Shown: positions 18,350 to 29,353, counted from the stretch's first letter. The stretch: DNA of 64,000 nt from Bradyrhizobium sp. 199 (GCF_023073355.1 NZ_JADPJI010000005.1:1302001-1366000), one strand, 5' to 3'. The notes: generated by a model from the sequence alone, not told the origin. Translations and numbers: made by a program.

Positions 18350-20071
18350 ATGGGCGCGAAGATTGACAAGCAGAGGCTGCCGAGCCGTCACGTGACGGAA
18401 GGCCCTGCGCGTGCGCCCCATCGCTCGTACCTCTACGCCATGGGTCTGACCACCGAGCAGATCCACCAGCCCTTCGTCGGCGTCGCCTCGTGCTGGAACG
18501 AGGCCGCGCCCTGCAACATCTCCTTGATGCGTCAGGCGCAGGCGGTGAAGAAGGGTGTGGCGTCGGCCGGCGGCACCCCCCGCGAATTCTGCACCATCAC
18601 CGTCACCGACGGCATCGCCATGGGCCATGACGGCATGCGCTCCTCGCTGCCGTCGCGCGAATGCATCGCCGATTCCGTCGAACTGACAATCCGCGGCCAC
18701 GCCTACGACGCGCTCGTCGGCCTCGCCGGCTGCGACAAGTCGCTGCCCGGCATGATGATGGCGATGGTCCGCCTCAACGTGCCTTCGATCTTCATCTATG
18801 GCGGCTCGATCCTGCCCGGCAATTTCCGCGGCCAGCAGGTCACCGTGCAGGATATGTTCGAGGCAGTCGGCAAGCACTCGGTCGGGGCCATGTCCGACGA
18901 GGACCTCGACGAGATCGAGCGCGTGGCGTGCCCCTCGGCGGGCGCCTGCGGTGCGCAGTTCACCGCCAACACCATGGCGACCGTCTCCGAGGCGATTGGC
19001 CTCGCACTGCCTTACTCAGCCGGTGCGCCCGCACCTTATGAAATCCGCGACGCCTTCTGCATGGCCGCGGGCGAGAAGGTCATGGAATTGATCGCGTCCA
19101 ACATCCGGCCGCGCGATATCGTCACCCGCAAGGCATTGGAGAACGCGGCTGCCGTGGTCGCCGCCTCGGGCGGCTCGACCAATGCTGCGCTGCACCTACC
19201 CGCGATCGCGCATGAGTGCGGCATCAAGTTCGACCTATTCGACGTCGCCGAAATCTTCAAAAAGACACCATATGTCGCGGATTTGAAGCCGGGTGGCCGT
19301 TATGTCGCCAAAGACATGTTTGAAGTAGGTGGCATACCGCTTCTGATGAAGACGCTGCTCGACAACGGCTTCCTGCACGGTGATTGCCTTACCGTCACGG
19401 GCCGCACGATCGCTGAAAACCTCAAGAGCGTGAAGTGGAATCCGCACCAGGATGTGGTGCACCCGGCAGACAAGCCCATCACCGTCACGGGCGGTGTGGT
19501 TGGTTTGAAGGGCAATTTGGCGCCAGAAGGTGCGATCGTGAAAGTCGCGGGAATGTCCAACCTCAGGTTTACCGGTCCGGCCAGGTGCTTCGACCGTGAG
19601 GAGGATGCTTTCGAGGCGGTCCAGAAGCGCACCTACCGCGAAGGCGAAGTCATCGTGATCCGCTACGAGGGGCCCAAGGGCGGTCCCGGCATGCGGGAAA
19701 TGCTCCAGACCACCGCGGCGCTGACCGGCCAGGGCATGGGCGGCAAGATCGCGCTCATCACCGACGGCCGCTTCTCCGGCGCCACCCGCGGCTTCTGCAT
19801 CGGCCATGTCGGGCCGGAAGCGGCCATTGGCGGTCCGATCGGGCTGCTCGAGGACGGCGACATCATCGAGATCGACGCGGTTGCCGGTACCCTTAACGTA
19901 AAATTGAGCGACGCCGAGCTCGCCCAACGCAAGACCAAATGGAGCGCTCGCGCGACTAACCACACGTCGGGTGCGCTCTGGAAATATGCTCAGCAGGTTG
20001 GACCAGCGGTCGGGGGGGCAGTTACCCATCCGGGCGGCGCGCACGAGAAACAGTGCTATGCGGACATCTAG
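18350..20071 (+). CDS. ilvD: dihydroxy-acid dehydratase
   Basis: The 573-residue iron-sulfur enzyme makes 2-keto acids for valine, isoleucine and leucine synthesis. The cluster-ligand cysteines are visible in VASCWNEAAPCN, LAGCDKSLPGMMMA and SAGACGAQFTANTM, and the C-terminal TDGRFSGATRGFCIGHVGPEA signature is present. I start at ATG 18350 (MGAKIDKQRLPSRHVTEG), which matches the usual start of the family; TTG 18326 is also in frame. The last 14 bp overlap the next gene. Confidence 0.96.
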   Translation: MGAKIDKQRLPSRHVTEGPARAPHRSYLYAMGLTTEQIHQPFVGVASCWNEAAPCNISLMRQAQAVKKGVASAGGTPREFCTITVTDGIAMGHDGMRSSLPSRECIADSVELTIRGHAYDALVGLAGCDKSLPGMMMAMVRLNVPSIFIYGGSILPGNFRGQQVTVQDMFEAVGKHSVGAMSDEDLDEIERVACPSAGACGAQFTANTMATVSEAIGLALPYSAGAPAPYEIRDAFCMAAGEKVMELIASNIRPRDIVTRKALENAAAVVAASGGSTNAALHLPAIAHECGIKFDLFDVAEIFKKTPYVADLKPGGRYVAKDMFEVGGIPLLMKTLLDNGFLHGDCLTVTGRTIAENLKSVKWNPHQDVVHPADKPITVTGGVVGLKGNLAPEGAIVKVAGMSNLRFTGPARCFDREEDAFEAVQKRTYREGEVIVIRYEGPKGGPGMREMLQTTAALTGQGMGGKIALITDGRFSGATRGFCIGHVGPEAAIGGPIGLLEDGDIIEIDAVAGTLNVKLSDAELAQRKTKWSARATNHTSGALWKYAQQVGPAVGGAVTHPGGAHEKQCYADI

Positions 20072-20885
20072 GCGTGCCATAGTTGCGTTTGTGTTGGGGG
20101 TCAGTGCGCTGGCCACGCCGGCGCTCGCCTTCGACGGCGCTCCGGTCAACCCGAAGGATGCGACCATCCCGGTTGTGACCACATTGCCGGGAACCGCGGC
20201 AACCGTGCGCGGCAAGGTCGCGCCGGTGGCTGCGCCTCAGGAGGCATCGCTCAACGCGCTGCAATATGCCGCCGAGGGTGGTCACCCCATCGCGCAGTGG
20301 AAGCTCGGCCGCATGTACGCCAATGGCGACGGCGTCGCCCAGGACGATCTGCGCGCCTTCGAATATTTCAGCCGGGTCGCCAATGCGCATGCCGAGGACA
20401 GCCCGTCGGCTCCGCAGGCGCAGATCGTGGCCAACGCCTTCGTCGCGCTCGGCCGCTATTATCTGACCGGCATCCCGAACTCGAAGATCAAGTCGGACCC
20501 GGAGCGGGCGCGGGAGATGTTCTCCTATGCGGCCTCCTATTTCGGCAATGCCGACGCGCAATACGATCTCGCCCGGCTCTACCTGAAGACCCCGGACGCC
20601 TCGCGCGAGGATTTCCGCTATGGCGCGCGCTGGCTCGGCCTCGCCGCCCAGAAGGGCCAGCACGAGGCACAGGCGCTGCTCGGCCAGATGCTGTTCAACG
20701 GCGACCGTCTGCCGCGACAGGCCGCGCGCGGCCTGATGTGGCTGACCCTGGCGCGCGACAGCGCCGGCGCTGACGAGAGCTGGATCAAGGAAAGCTACAA
20801 CCGCGCCTTCGCCAAGGCCTCCGACGACGACCGCGCCATGTGCCTGCAAATGCTGGAGCAGTGGGTGCAGGGCCGCCGGGAGTAA
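20058..20885 (+). CDS. exoR: ExoR-like periplasmic Sel1-repeat protein
   Basis: A 275-residue exported protein: signal peptide at residues 1-24 (ending ALA), then Sel1/TPR-like repeats (LQYAAEGGHPIAQWKLGRMYANGDGV, FSYAASYFGNADAQYDLARLY, LGLAAQKGQHEAQALLGQMLF). The layout, length and blocks such as GDGVAQDD and YYLTGIPNSKIK resemble ExoR of Sinorhizobium, the periplasmic inhibitor of the ExoS/ChvI sensor that controls exopolysaccharide and motility. The start overlaps the end of ilvD by 14 bp. The identification rests on remembered similarity; another Sel1 protein is possible. Confidence 0.65.
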   Translation: MRTSRRAIVAFVLGVSALATPALAFDGAPVNPKDATIPVVTTLPGTAATVRGKVAPVAAPQEASLNALQYAAEGGHPIAQWKLGRMYANGDGVAQDDLRAFEYFSRVANAHAEDSPSAPQAQIVANAFVALGRYYLTGIPNSKIKSDPERAREMFSYAASYFGNADAQYDLARLYLKTPDASREDFRYGARWLGLAAQKGQHEAQALLGQMLFNGDRLPRQAARGLMWLTLARDSAGADESWIKESYNRAFAKASDDDRAMCLQMLEQWVQGRRE

Positions 20886-20892
20886 GCGGGAT

Positions 20893-20933
20893 CTAGGGTG
20901 GACAAGGCGCCTTGGCGCCGTGCCACCATCTAG
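20893..20933. terminator. palindrome between convergent genes
   Basis: CTAG, GGTGG and GGCGCC on the left pair with GGCGCC, CCACC and CTAG on the right around a TT centre. The 41-bp palindrome sits between the converging ends of the ExoR-like gene and xthA. There is no T-run, so it may work as a bidirectional, weak or factor-assisted terminator. Confidence 0.5.
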
Positions 20934-20942
20934 CCGCCAGCC

Positions 20943-21740
20943 TTACGCCGCCTCCAGATCCAGATCCGCCCATACCGGCACGTGGTCCGACGGCTTCTCC
21001 CAGCTGCGCACATAGCTGTCGATTCCGACATTGGCGAGCTTGTCGCTGGCCTGCGGCGACAGCAGCAGATGATCGATCCTCAGGCCCTGGTTCTTCTGCC
21101 AGGCTCCGGCCTGGTAGTCCCAGAAGGTGTACAGCCCGGGCTCGTCGGTGACGGCGCGCAAGGCGTCGGTCAGCCCAAGGCCGAGCAGGGCTTGAAAGCT
21201 CTCCCGCGTCTCCGGCTTGAACAGGGCGTCCTCGGTCCATGCGGCCGGATTGTGCACGTCGCGGGCGTGCGGGATGACGTTGAAATCGCCTGCGAGGATC
21301 AGCGGCTCCTCGGTCTTGAGGCGCTCCTTCGAATAATCAAGAAGCCGCGACATCCATTTGAGCTTGTAGGGATATTTCTCGGTCCCGACCGGGTTGCCAT
21401 TGGGCAGATAGAGGCAGGCGATGCGCAGTACCCCGCGCTTGAGCGTCACCACGCCTTCGAGGAAGCGGGCATGGGCATCCTCGTCGTCGCCGGCGAGGCC
21501 CGACTTGGTCTCGTCGAACCGGAGCTTGGAGAGCAGGGCGACGCCGTTGAACGTCTTCTGCCCGTGCGTGACCACGTTGTAGCCGAGCGCCTCGATCTCC
21601 AGCCGAGGGAAGGCTTCGTCGACGCATTTGATCTCCTGTAGGCAGACGATGTCCGGCTGGCATTCCTTCAGCCAGGTCAGCAGAAGGTCGATCCGCTGCC
21701 GGACCGAGTTCACGTTCCAGGTGGCAACTCTGATGGTCAT
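20943..21740 (-). CDS. xthA: exodeoxyribonuclease III
   Basis: The 265-residue AP endonuclease and 3'-5' exonuclease acts in base-excision repair. Motifs of the endonuclease/exonuclease/phosphatase fold are all there: TWNVNSVRQR, CLQEIKC (catalytic Glu), YLPNGNPVG, LAGDFNVIP (Asp and Asn), RIDHLLLS and the C-terminal KPSDHVPVWADL with the catalytic Asp-His. The start at 21740 (MTIRVATWNV) is the family start; upstream in-frame codons lack a match. Confidence 0.95.
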   Translation of the reverse strand: MTIRVATWNVNSVRQRIDLLLTWLKECQPDIVCLQEIKCVDEAFPRLEIEALGYNVVTHGQKTFNGVALLSKLRFDETKSGLAGDDEDAHARFLEGVVTLKRGVLRIACLYLPNGNPVGTEKYPYKLKWMSRLLDYSKERLKTEEPLILAGDFNVIPHARDVHNPAAWTEDALFKPETRESFQALLGLGLTDALRAVTDEPGLYTFWDYQAGAWQKNQGLRIDHLLLSPQASDKLANVGIDSYVRSWEKPSDHVPVWADLDLEAA

Positions 21741-21874
21741 GTCGGCAGGCTCCGGGCAGGGACCATGGTTAGAACAAACTGCAAACGCGCCCGTCAAGGA
21801 CGCCGCGAAATCTCCCACAAAATTAACCCGGCTTAAGCAGGCAGCAGGCCATTGATCGTCAAAAGGTTCCTCGG

Positions 21875-24205
21875 ATGGGATGGCCCGACAAGTCGATGAA
21901 GCTAACTGAGCCGCGTGACGGCTTGATCGGCGCGTTCCTGTACTGGCTGGGCGGCTTCGAGATCGAGGACGGCCTGACTGCCGATCTCAGCGAGCGCGAG
22001 ATCCGTCGCATTCGCGCCAAGCAGATCGACGCGGTGACGCAGCTGATGCCGGTAACCATGGCGGTGACGATGCTGAACGTCGCCATCGTGCTGATCCTGT
22101 TCTGGGGCCGGGGCTGGAATGACTTCCTTGCGATCTGGGGCCTGACGCTCGCCACCACCGCCGCGCTCGCGGTGCGCGCATGGCGGCGGTCGCGTCGGAG
22201 CCCGCTGCAGGAGGCCTCATCCCATGCCGCGGGGCAGATGCTGCGGCAGGCGGTCTTCCTCGCCGCGATCTGGGGCACGTTGCCGCTCGCTTTGTTCAGC
22301 CGCATCGAGCCGACCAGCCAGCTGCTCCTGGCTTGCCTGATGGTCGGCATGATGTCGGGCGGCGCCTTCACGCTCTCGACGTTCCCGCGTGCCGGCCTCG
22401 TCTATCTCGCCACCGTGACGGTCGCCTGCGCCGGCGCGCTGCTGCTCTGCGGCGCCGGGCCCTATCTGGCGACGGCGGTGTTCCTGCTGCTGTTTGCATT
22501 TTTCATGGCGCGCAACATCGTCTCGCAGGGCAATCTCTTCCTCGGCAATCTCAAGGCCCAGCTCGAACTCGAACGCCAGACCGAGATCATCTCGCTGCTG
22601 CTGAAGGATTTTCAGGAGAACGCCAGCGACTGGCTGTGGCAAACCGATGCCGAAGGGCATTTGATCGACGTGCCCCAGCGATTCGCCGACGTCGCGCAGC
22701 TGCCGCTCCCGCTGCTGAAGGGATCGCATTTCGCCGACGTGCTCGACATGCTCTGCCCTGAGGACAAGAGCGCAGCCTACAACGTCGTCGGCCTGATGGA
22801 GCAGAACGAACCGCTGCACGAGATGAACCTCAAGGTGGTCGCCGGCGGCGAGGCGCGGCTGTGGTCGCTGACGGCCAAGCCCGCCTATGACCGCGAGGGA
22901 CAGTTCCTCGGCTATCGCGGCTTCGGGCGCGACGTGACCGAGCGCTGGCGCGCGGAAAAGGCCGAGGCCGAGAGCCGTGCGAAATCCGACTTCCTCGCCG
23001 TGATGAGCCACGAGATCCGCACGCCCATGAATGGCGTGCTCGGGCTCGCCAGCATGCTGCTGGAGACAAAACTCGATCCGGAGCAGCGCGAGGCCGTCAC
23101 CACGATCCGCGAGTCCGGCGACAATCTCCAGCGCATTCTCAACGACATCCTCGACCTCTCCAAGCTCGAGGCCGGCCGCTTCGCGTTCGAGGCGATCGAC
23201 TTCGCCCCGCGGGCGCTGGTCGAGACCGTCGCAAATGTCGCGCGCGCAAGTGCCAACAGCAAGGGGCTGACGGTCAAGGTCGAGCTGGATCCGAACCTGC
23301 CGCCGACGCTGCGCGGCGACGTCGCGCGCATCCGCCAGGTGCTGCTCAACCTCGCCTCCAACGCGGTGAAGTTCACCGATCAAGGCGAAGTGACGATCTC
23401 AGCCACCTGCCAGGCGCGGCGCGATCTGCTGGCGACCGTCGAATGGACCGTGACCGACAGCGGCATCGGTATCGCCCCGGAAAAACTCGGCCAGCTCTTC
23501 AGCGACTTTGCCCAGGCCGATGCCTCGATCAGCCGCCGCTTCGGCGGCACGGGCCTCGGCCTTGCGATCTCCCGGCGCATCATCGAGCAGATGGGCGGTA
23601 CCATCGGCGTCACCTCGACGCCAGGAGAGGGCTCTGCCTTCCATTTCACGCTGGTGCTGCCGTGGAGCCAGACGCAAACGTCAGATCAGGACGCAGGCCG
23701 TGATGAAGCCGACGGTCTGAAGGCCCGTATTGCGAGTCACGATCGGCCGCTGAAGGTGCTTGTCGCCGAGGACGATGCCGTCAACCGCATGGTCGTGAGC
23801 AAGATGCTGGGAGCGTTCGACGTCGAGCTGCGCGTCGTCATTGATGGCGCCGAGGCCGTCGGGGCAGCCTGCGAAGGCAATTACGATGTCGTGCTGATGG
23901 ATGTGCGCATGCCCGACATGGACGGGCTCGCCGCCACCCGCGCGATCCGCGCGCAAGGCGGGCGCTTCGAGGCCTTGCCCATCATCGCGCTGACCGCGAA
24001 CGCTTTCAACGAGGACGCCAGGATCTGCCGCGAGGCCGGCATGTCGGACTTCCTGGCCAAGCCGCTGCGCAAGCCGGCGCTGGTCGCCGCATTGCTGCGT
24101 GCGCTGGACGGCCACGTGATGTTGGAGGACGCGCCGCTCCAGCCGGAGCCGATGCCCGCCGACATGGAGTGGACGGACGAGGAAAGGCAGATTACGGGCG
24201 CTTAA
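21875..24205 (+). CDS. membrane hybrid histidine kinase with PAS and receiver domains
   Basis: A 776-residue protein. It has six hydrophobic helices (about residues 55-240), a PAS domain (about 245-365), HisKA with the phospho-His in [15 protein letters not shown] (His379), an ATPase domain ([24 protein letters not shown]), a variable linker, and a C-terminal receiver with the phospho-Asp in [12 protein letters not shown] (about residue 676). It lacks a DNA-binding output, so it should hand phosphate to an Hpt protein or another regulator. The signal is unknown. It is divergent from xthA. An internal ATG at 21896 is an alternative start. Confidence 0.93.
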   Translation: MGWPDKSMKLTEPRDGLIGAFLYWLGGFEIEDGLTADLSEREIRRIRAKQIDAVTQLMPVTMAVTMLNVAIVLILFWGRGWNDFLAIWGLTLATTAALAVRAWRRSRRSPLQEASSHAAGQMLRQAVFLAAIWGTLPLALFSRIEPTSQLLLACLMVGMMSGGAFTLSTFPRAGLVYLATVTVACAGALLLCGAGPYLATAVFLLLFAFFMARNIVSQGNLFLGNLKAQLELERQTEIISLLLKDFQENASDWLWQTDAEGHLIDVPQRFADVAQLPLPLLKGSHFADVLDMLCPEDKSAAYNVVGLMEQNEPLHEMNLKVVAGGEARLWSLTAKPAYDREGQFLGYRGFGRDVTERWRAEKAEAESRAKSDFLAVMSHEIRTPMNGVLGLASMLLETKLDPEQREAVTTIRESGDNLQRILNDILDLSKLEAGRFAFEAIDFAPRALVETVANVARASANSKGLTVKVELDPNLPPTLRGDVARIRQVLLNLASNAVKFTDQGEVTISATCQARRDLLATVEWTVTDSGIGIAPEKLGQLFSDFAQADASISRRFGGTGLGLAISRRIIEQMGGTIGVTSTPGEGSAFHFTLVLPWSQTQTSDQDAGRDEADGLKARIASHDRPLKVLVAEDDAVNRMVVSKMLGAFDVELRVVIDGAEAVGAACEGNYDVVLMDVRMPDMDGLAATRAIRAQGGRFEALPIIALTANAFNEDARICREAGMSDFLAKPLRKPALVAALLRALDGHVMLEDAPLQPEPMPADMEWTDEERQITGA

Positions 24206-24213
24206 GATGCCCG

Positions 24214-24543
24214 TTAGACCGAGAAGCTGGTCCCGCAGCCGCAGGACGCCGTGGCGTTGGGATTGTTGACGCGGAACGAGGCGCCGATCAGGTCATCGAC
24301 GAAATCGACCTGTGACCCCTCCAGGAACGCCTGCGAGGCGGAATCGACCAGCACCACCGCATTGTCCTGCTCGATCACGAGATCGTCGTCGCTGCGGGCG
24401 CGGTCGATGTCGAACTTGTACTGGAAGCCCGAGCAGCCGCCGCCCTCGACCGAAATGCGCAGCATCGCGCCAGAGCCTTCGCCCTTGAGGATCTCCCCAA
24501 TCCGGCGTGCGGCCTTGTCACTGATGGTCACGGCAGTGGTCAT
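24214..24543 (-). CDS. erpA: A-type iron-sulfur cluster carrier, ErpA/IscA family
   Basis: This 109-residue A-type carrier delivers Fe-S clusters to target apoproteins. The three conserved cysteines are present: one in EGGGCSGFQYKF and two in the C-terminal CGCGTSF. The N-terminus (VTISDKAARRIGEIL) fits the family. It is transcribed away from dgt, with a 117-bp shared promoter region. The split between ErpA, IscA and SufA is not certain from sequence alone; no isc or suf genes are next to it. Confidence 0.9.
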   Translation of the reverse strand: MTTAVTISDKAARRIGEILKGEGSGAMLRISVEGGGCSGFQYKFDIDRARSDDDLVIEQDNAVVLVDSASQAFLEGSQVDFVDDLIGASFRVNNPNATASCGCGTSFSV

Positions 24544-24660
24544 TGCTGGTCTCCGATAGTCCCGTCGTCCCGCGTCATACCCATTTTATTTGGTATCCCG
24601 CGCCCGACATAGTTAAGTGCCACCATACGCAGAATCAAATGGATAGGGACTAAATTCGCC

Positions 24661-25869
24661 GTGTCCGTCGGAATGGCAGCCCCCCGTGCGCCCTATGCCT
24701 GCGACCCCGATCGCAGCCGGGGCAGGCTGGTCGCCGAGCCGCCGAGCCGGACCCGCAGCCCGTTCCGCCGGGATGGCGACCGCGTGATCCATGCCACCGC
24801 GTTCCGCCGCCTGAAGTACAAGACCCAGGTGTTCGTGTTCCACGAGGGGGATCACTACCGCACCCGCCTCACCCATTCGCTGGAGGTGGCCCAGATCGCC
24901 CGGGCGCTGGCCCGGCAACTCGGGCTGGACGAGGATCTCACCGAAACCCTCGCGCTGGCCCATGATCTCGGCCATCCCCCGTTCGGCCACGCCGGCGAGC
25001 GGGCGCTGGACGCCTGCCTGAAGGCGTTCGGCGGCTTCGATCACAACGCCCAGACGCTCCGCGTCGTCGCTTCGCTCGAGCACCGCTATCCCGAGTTCGA
25101 CGGGCTCAACCTGACCTGGGAGTCGCTGGAAGGCATCGTCAAGCACAATGGCCCGCTGACCGACCGCAGCGGTGCGCCGGTCGGGCGCTATCGCGAGCAC
25201 GGCATTCCCGTCGGAATCGCCGACTACATCAAGACCTACGACCTGGAATTGTGGAGCTTCGCCTCGCTGGAGGCGCAGGTCGCCGCCATCGCCGACGACA
25301 TCGCCTATGACGCCCACGATATCGACGATGGCCTGCGCGCGGGCCTGTTCCATCTCGACGATCTCAAGGTGATGCCGCTCACGGCCGAGATCATTGCCGA
25401 GACCTCCGCACATTACCCCGAACTCGAAGACCTCAGGCGCGGCGCCGAGCTGGTGCGCGAGCTGATCTCGCATCTGATCGGCGCGGTGTTCGCGGAGGCG
25501 CAGAAGAACCTCTTCGCGGTGAAGCCGCAGTCGGCCCAGGACGTCCGGCAGCAGAGCAGGGCGCTGATCGCGTTCCCGGCCGAGGTCGCCGAGGAAGAGG
25601 CGGCGATCAAGCGCTTCCTGTACCAGCACATGTACCGCCACAAGCGGGTGATGCGGGTGATGGGCGAGGCGGAGCAGATCCTGTTCGACCTGTTCGCCAA
25701 ATACCTGAAGGAGCCGGCCGAGCTGCCGCCGGAATGGCTGCTGGGGGCGGAGGCGGACAATGAGGGCGACCGGGCCCGCCGGATCGGCAATTTCATTGCC
25801 GGAATGACTGACCGTTTTGCCCTGACCGAGCACCAACGGCTTTTTGACTCGACCCCGGATTTGCGTTAG
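24661..25869 (+). CDS. dgt: deoxyguanosinetriphosphate triphosphohydrolase-like protein
   Basis: The 402-residue HD-superfamily dNTPase releases tripolyphosphate from dNTPs. The metal ligands are visible: His in [15 protein letters not shown], the HD pair in [15 protein letters not shown], and the distal Asp in [13 protein letters not shown]. This is the type 2 dGTPase-like group common in alphaproteobacteria, where it precedes argS as it does here (9 bp gap). The start is GTG 24661; ATG 24673 is an alternative. Confidence 0.93.
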   Translation: MSVGMAAPRAPYACDPDRSRGRLVAEPPSRTRSPFRRDGDRVIHATAFRRLKYKTQVFVFHEGDHYRTRLTHSLEVAQIARALARQLGLDEDLTETLALAHDLGHPPFGHAGERALDACLKAFGGFDHNAQTLRVVASLEHRYPEFDGLNLTWESLEGIVKHNGPLTDRSGAPVGRYREHGIPVGIADYIKTYDLELWSFASLEAQVAAIADDIAYDAHDIDDGLRAGLFHLDDLKVMPLTAEIIAETSAHYPELEDLRRGAELVRELISHLIGAVFAEAQKNLFAVKPQSAQDVRQQSRALIAFPAEVAEEEAAIKRFLYQHMYRHKRVMRVMGEAEQILFDLFAKYLKEPAELPPEWLLGAEADNEGDRARRIGNFIAGMTDRFALTEHQRLFDSTPDLR

Positions 25870-25878
25870 GCGGCGACC

Positions 25879-27669
25879 ATGCCCCAGACATCATCATCCC
25901 TGCATTTGTTCGCCGACGTGCTTGCACGCGTGCACGCCGCCTGCCGCGCGCTTGCGGCGGAGGCCAACTGGCCCGAGGGCATCGATTTCTCCCGCGTGGT
26001 GGTCGAGCCGCCGCGCGATGCCGCCCATGGCGACATGGCGACCAACGCCGCGATGGTGCTGGCGAAAGAGGCAAAAGCAAAGCCGCGCGATCTCGCAGAG
26101 CAGATTGCGGAACGGCTGCGCACTGATGCGCTGATCGCCAAGGTCGACGTCGCCGGTCCCGGCTTCATCAATTTGACGCTGAAGCCCGCCGCCTGGGCCG
26201 AGGCGCTGCGCACGGTGCTGCGCGAGGCCGCCGATTACGGCCGCGTTCGCGGCGGCTCCAAGGTCAATGTCGAGTACGTCTCGGCCAATCCGACCGGGCC
26301 GATGCATGTCGGCCATTGCCGCGGCGCCGTATTCGGCGACGCGCTGGCGAGCCTCCTGGATTTTGCAGGTCACGACGTCACGCGCGAATATTACATCAAT
26401 GACGCCGGTGCCCAGGTCGACGTGCTCGCGCGCTCCGCCTTCCTGAGGTATCGCGAAGCGATCGGCGAGGACATCGGTGCGATCCCCGAAGGCCTTTATC
26501 CCGGCGACTACCTTAAGCCGGTCGGGGCAGCCTTGGCCAAAGAGCACGGCGATAAGCTCCTCGCCATGAGCGATGCGGGATGGCTGCCGACGGTGCGGGC
26601 CAAGGCGATCGCGATGATGATGGACGAGATCAAGGACGATCTCGCGGCGCTCAACATCCGCCACGACGTGTTCTTCTCGGAGCGCTCGCTGATCGAGGCC
26701 GGCAACAACAAAGTCGCCGACACCATCGATTTCCTGAAGGCCAAGGGCGACATCTATGAAGGCCGCCTGCCACCGCCGAAGGGCGCCCCGGTCGAGGATT
26801 GGGAAGACCGCGAGCAGCTGCTGTTCAAGGCGACTGCCTATGGCGACGATGTCGATCGTCCACTGATCAAGTCGGACGATTCCTACACCTACTTCGCCTC
26901 CGATATCGCCTATCACAAGAACAAGTTCGACCGCGGCTTCGCCGAGATGATCGACGTCTGGGGCGCCGACCATGGCGGCTACATCAAGCGCATGCAGGCG
27001 GCGGTGAAGGCGACGACATCGGGCAAGGGCGCGCTCGATGTCAAGATCGTCCAGCTCGTGAAGCTGCTGCGCAACGGCGAGCCGGTGAAAATGTCCAAGC
27101 GGAGCGGGGACTTCGTCACCTTGCGTGAGGTGGTGGATGAAGTCGGCCAGGACGCCGTCCGCTTCATGATGCTCTACCGCAAGAACGACGCGGTGCTCGA
27201 TTTCGACCTCGCCAAGGTCATGGAACAGTCGCGCGACAACCCGGTGTTCTACGTCCAGTACGGCCACGCCCGGGGCCACTCGATTTTCCGCAATGCGCGA
27301 GCCGAGGTGTTCCCGGACCTGCCGGACGATACTGGCAAACGAATCGCATGGCTCAGTGAGTCGGCTGTGGAACGGCTGTCGGATCCGGTCGAACTTGAAC
27401 TTCTTAAGCGCCTCGCAATATATCCTCGCATGCTCGAAGCTGCCGCCGCAGCCCACGAGCCGCACCGAATTGCCTTTTATCTCTATGATTTAGCCAGCGA
27501 ATTTCATGCACTTTGGACGAAGGGGCGCGATTTGCCGTATTTACGCTTCATTATCAATAATGATGCAGATCTAACAAAGGCGCGGCTGGCAATGGTCCAG
27601 GGCGTCGTCTCGGTTCTGGCATCGGGCCTCGCCATCCTCGGCGTCCATGCCCCGAACGAGATGCGGTAG
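25879..27669 (+). CDS. argS: arginyl-tRNA synthetase
   Basis: A 596-residue class I aminoacyl-tRNA synthetase. Its N-terminal tRNA-binding domain is followed by the signature [19 protein letters not shown] (HIGH-type motif HVGH) and by [12 protein letters not shown] (KMSKS-type). The C-terminal DALR domain contains the anticodon-binding helices ([12 protein letters not shown]). It is co-oriented with dgt and followed by a SPOR protein, which is a common order in this group. Confidence 0.97.
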   Translation: MPQTSSSLHLFADVLARVHAACRALAAEANWPEGIDFSRVVVEPPRDAAHGDMATNAAMVLAKEAKAKPRDLAEQIAERLRTDALIAKVDVAGPGFINLTLKPAAWAEALRTVLREAADYGRVRGGSKVNVEYVSANPTGPMHVGHCRGAVFGDALASLLDFAGHDVTREYYINDAGAQVDVLARSAFLRYREAIGEDIGAIPEGLYPGDYLKPVGAALAKEHGDKLLAMSDAGWLPTVRAKAIAMMMDEIKDDLAALNIRHDVFFSERSLIEAGNNKVADTIDFLKAKGDIYEGRLPPPKGAPVEDWEDREQLLFKATAYGDDVDRPLIKSDDSYTYFASDIAYHKNKFDRGFAEMIDVWGADHGGYIKRMQAAVKATTSGKGALDVKIVQLVKLLRNGEPVKMSKRSGDFVTLREVVDEVGQDAVRFMMLYRKNDAVLDFDLAKVMEQSRDNPVFYVQYGHARGHSIFRNARAEVFPDLPDDTGKRIAWLSESAVERLSDPVELELLKRLAIYPRMLEAAAAAHEPHRIAFYLYDLASEFHALWTKGRDLPYLRFIINNDADLTKARLAMVQGVVSVLASGLAILGVHAPNEMR

Positions 27670-27808
27670 TTTGGGGCGAACTACTTAAGGGGAATTCGGG
27701 GGTAACCGGCAGAAGCCGGATCGCTTAGACTTGGTTGAAGCCTTGTGGGTCGAAAGCCGTGCCTTGGTCGAGGGGCGCGCGGCTTTCCCGAAGGGACGCA
27801 TCATCACG

Positions 27809-29353
27809 ATGGCCGAACGATATCAGGACAGACCGTTTCCTTCCGATGACAATGGTCGCGGTGGCGATCCGCATGGCAGGACGGAAAGTGATCCCTTGGC
27901 TGAGCTCGCTCGCCTGATCGGACAGACCGATCCTTTCGCCGCGCAGTCGCGGCCCGGCGCGCGCCCGCCGGCAGCTTCTCCGCCCGCCCAAGGCTATCAG
28001 GACGACGATCGGCAGGACGATGATCAACAGGACTATGCCGAGCCGGCCCCGCCGACACCGCCTTCATGGATGCGGCGTGCCAATGTGCAGCCGGCACCCG
28101 CGCCGGAGCCTGACTATCCCGTCTCCGTGAACCCGGTTCATCCGCTGCATCGCTATTCAGCCCAGCCCGCCGCGCCCGATCTTCATCAGCCGCAGGCCTA
28201 TCAGGATCACGCATATCACGGGCAGGCTTACCAGCAGCAAGATCACGCCTACCAGCAACAAGCCTATCAGGAACCACATCAGCAGCCTGATCCGGCGCGC
28301 TACGACGATGCGCTCTATGGTCGGCTCGAGGCCGGCGAGCAGGATTACCAGCGTGAGCCGGCTTACCCGGATGATCCCTACGCCTACCAGAGCGACTATC
28401 CCGAGGCCGAACTCGATGAGCCGAAGAAGCGGCGCGGCGGCATGATGACGGTCGCGGCGATCCTGGCGCTTGCCGTGGTCGGCACGGGCGCTGCCTTTGC
28501 CTACAAGACCTATGTCGGCTCGCCCCGCAGCGGAGAGCCGCCGATCATCAAGGCCGACAACACCCCGACCAAGATCGTGCCCGCGCCGGCGGATTCCTCG
28601 GCCAAGGTGCCGGATCGCATGGTGAGCGGCGATGGCACCGAGAAGATCGTGCCGCGCGAAGAGGCGCCGGTCGATGTCAATGCCAAGGCGGGCGGTCCCC
28701 GCGTTGTGTTCCCGCCGCTGAACCAGAATGCCAACCCGCCATCGGTCGCGAGCGTTTCGCCGTCGATGGTGCCGGCGCCGGGCGCGGGGACGGCTGCGAG
28801 CAACGGCACGCTACCGAACAATTCGCCGCGGCCGATCAGGACTGTCGCGGTGAAGGGTGATCAGACCGATAGCGCCACGCCGCAATCGGCCGCTGGCGCC
28901 AAGCCCGCGACGGCTGCACCGAAGCCCATTGCTGCGCCAGCTGCACCCGCCGCGCCGCGCAATCCGCCGACCTCGGCCAATGCCAGCGCGAACCAGCCGA
29001 TGTCGCTGGCGCCGCAATCGGCACCGGCCGCAGAGCCGCCGCAGCGGATGGCTGCGACCGCCCCCGCTCAGCTCGCCCCCGCCAGCAGTGGCGGTGGCAG
29101 CTACATCGTGCAGATCTCCTCGCAGCAGAGCGAGGAAAGCGCAGCGGCCTCGTACCGCGTGCTTCAGAGCAAGTATGGCAGCGTGCTTGGCTCCCGCTCG
29201 CCGGTGATCAAGCGTGTCGACCTCACCGACAAGGGCAAGGGGGTCGTCTACCGCGCCTTCGCTGGGCCCTATAGTTCTGCGGAGGAGGCGACGCACGCCT
29301 GCAACAGCCTGAAGTCTGCCGGCTTGTCCGCCTGCTTCGTCCAGAGGAATTAA
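27809..29353 (+). CDS. SPOR-domain membrane protein
   Basis: This 514-residue bitopic protein has a long cytoplasmic part with Gln/Tyr/His-rich near-repeats (QAYQDHAYHGQAY, QQDHAYQQQAYQE), a single transmembrane helix after KKRRGG (AAILALAVVGTGAAFAY), a Pro/Ala-rich periplasmic linker, and a C-terminal SPOR domain (GGSYIVQISSQQSEE ... FAGPYSSAEEATHACNSLKSAG). SPOR domains bind denuded glycans at division septa, so a role in cell division or envelope remodelling is likely. I chose ATG 27809 (MAERYQDRPF); an upstream GTG frame from 27731 is less likely. Confidence 0.88.
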   Translation: MAERYQDRPFPSDDNGRGGDPHGRTESDPLAELARLIGQTDPFAAQSRPGARPPAASPPAQGYQDDDRQDDDQQDYAEPAPPTPPSWMRRANVQPAPAPEPDYPVSVNPVHPLHRYSAQPAAPDLHQPQAYQDHAYHGQAYQQQDHAYQQQAYQEPHQQPDPARYDDALYGRLEAGEQDYQREPAYPDDPYAYQSDYPEAELDEPKKRRGGMMTVAAILALAVVGTGAAFAYKTYVGSPRSGEPPIIKADNTPTKIVPAPADSSAKVPDRMVSGDGTEKIVPREEAPVDVNAKAGGPRVVFPPLNQNANPPSVASVSPSMVPAPGAGTAASNGTLPNNSPRPIRTVAVKGDQTDSATPQSAAGAKPATAAPKPIAAPAAPAAPRNPPTSANASANQPMSLAPQSAPAAEPPQRMAATAPAQLAPASSGGGSYIVQISSQQSEESAAASYRVLQSKYGSVLGSRSPVIKRVDLTDKGKGVVYRAFAGPYSSAEEATHACNSLKSAGLSACFVQRN

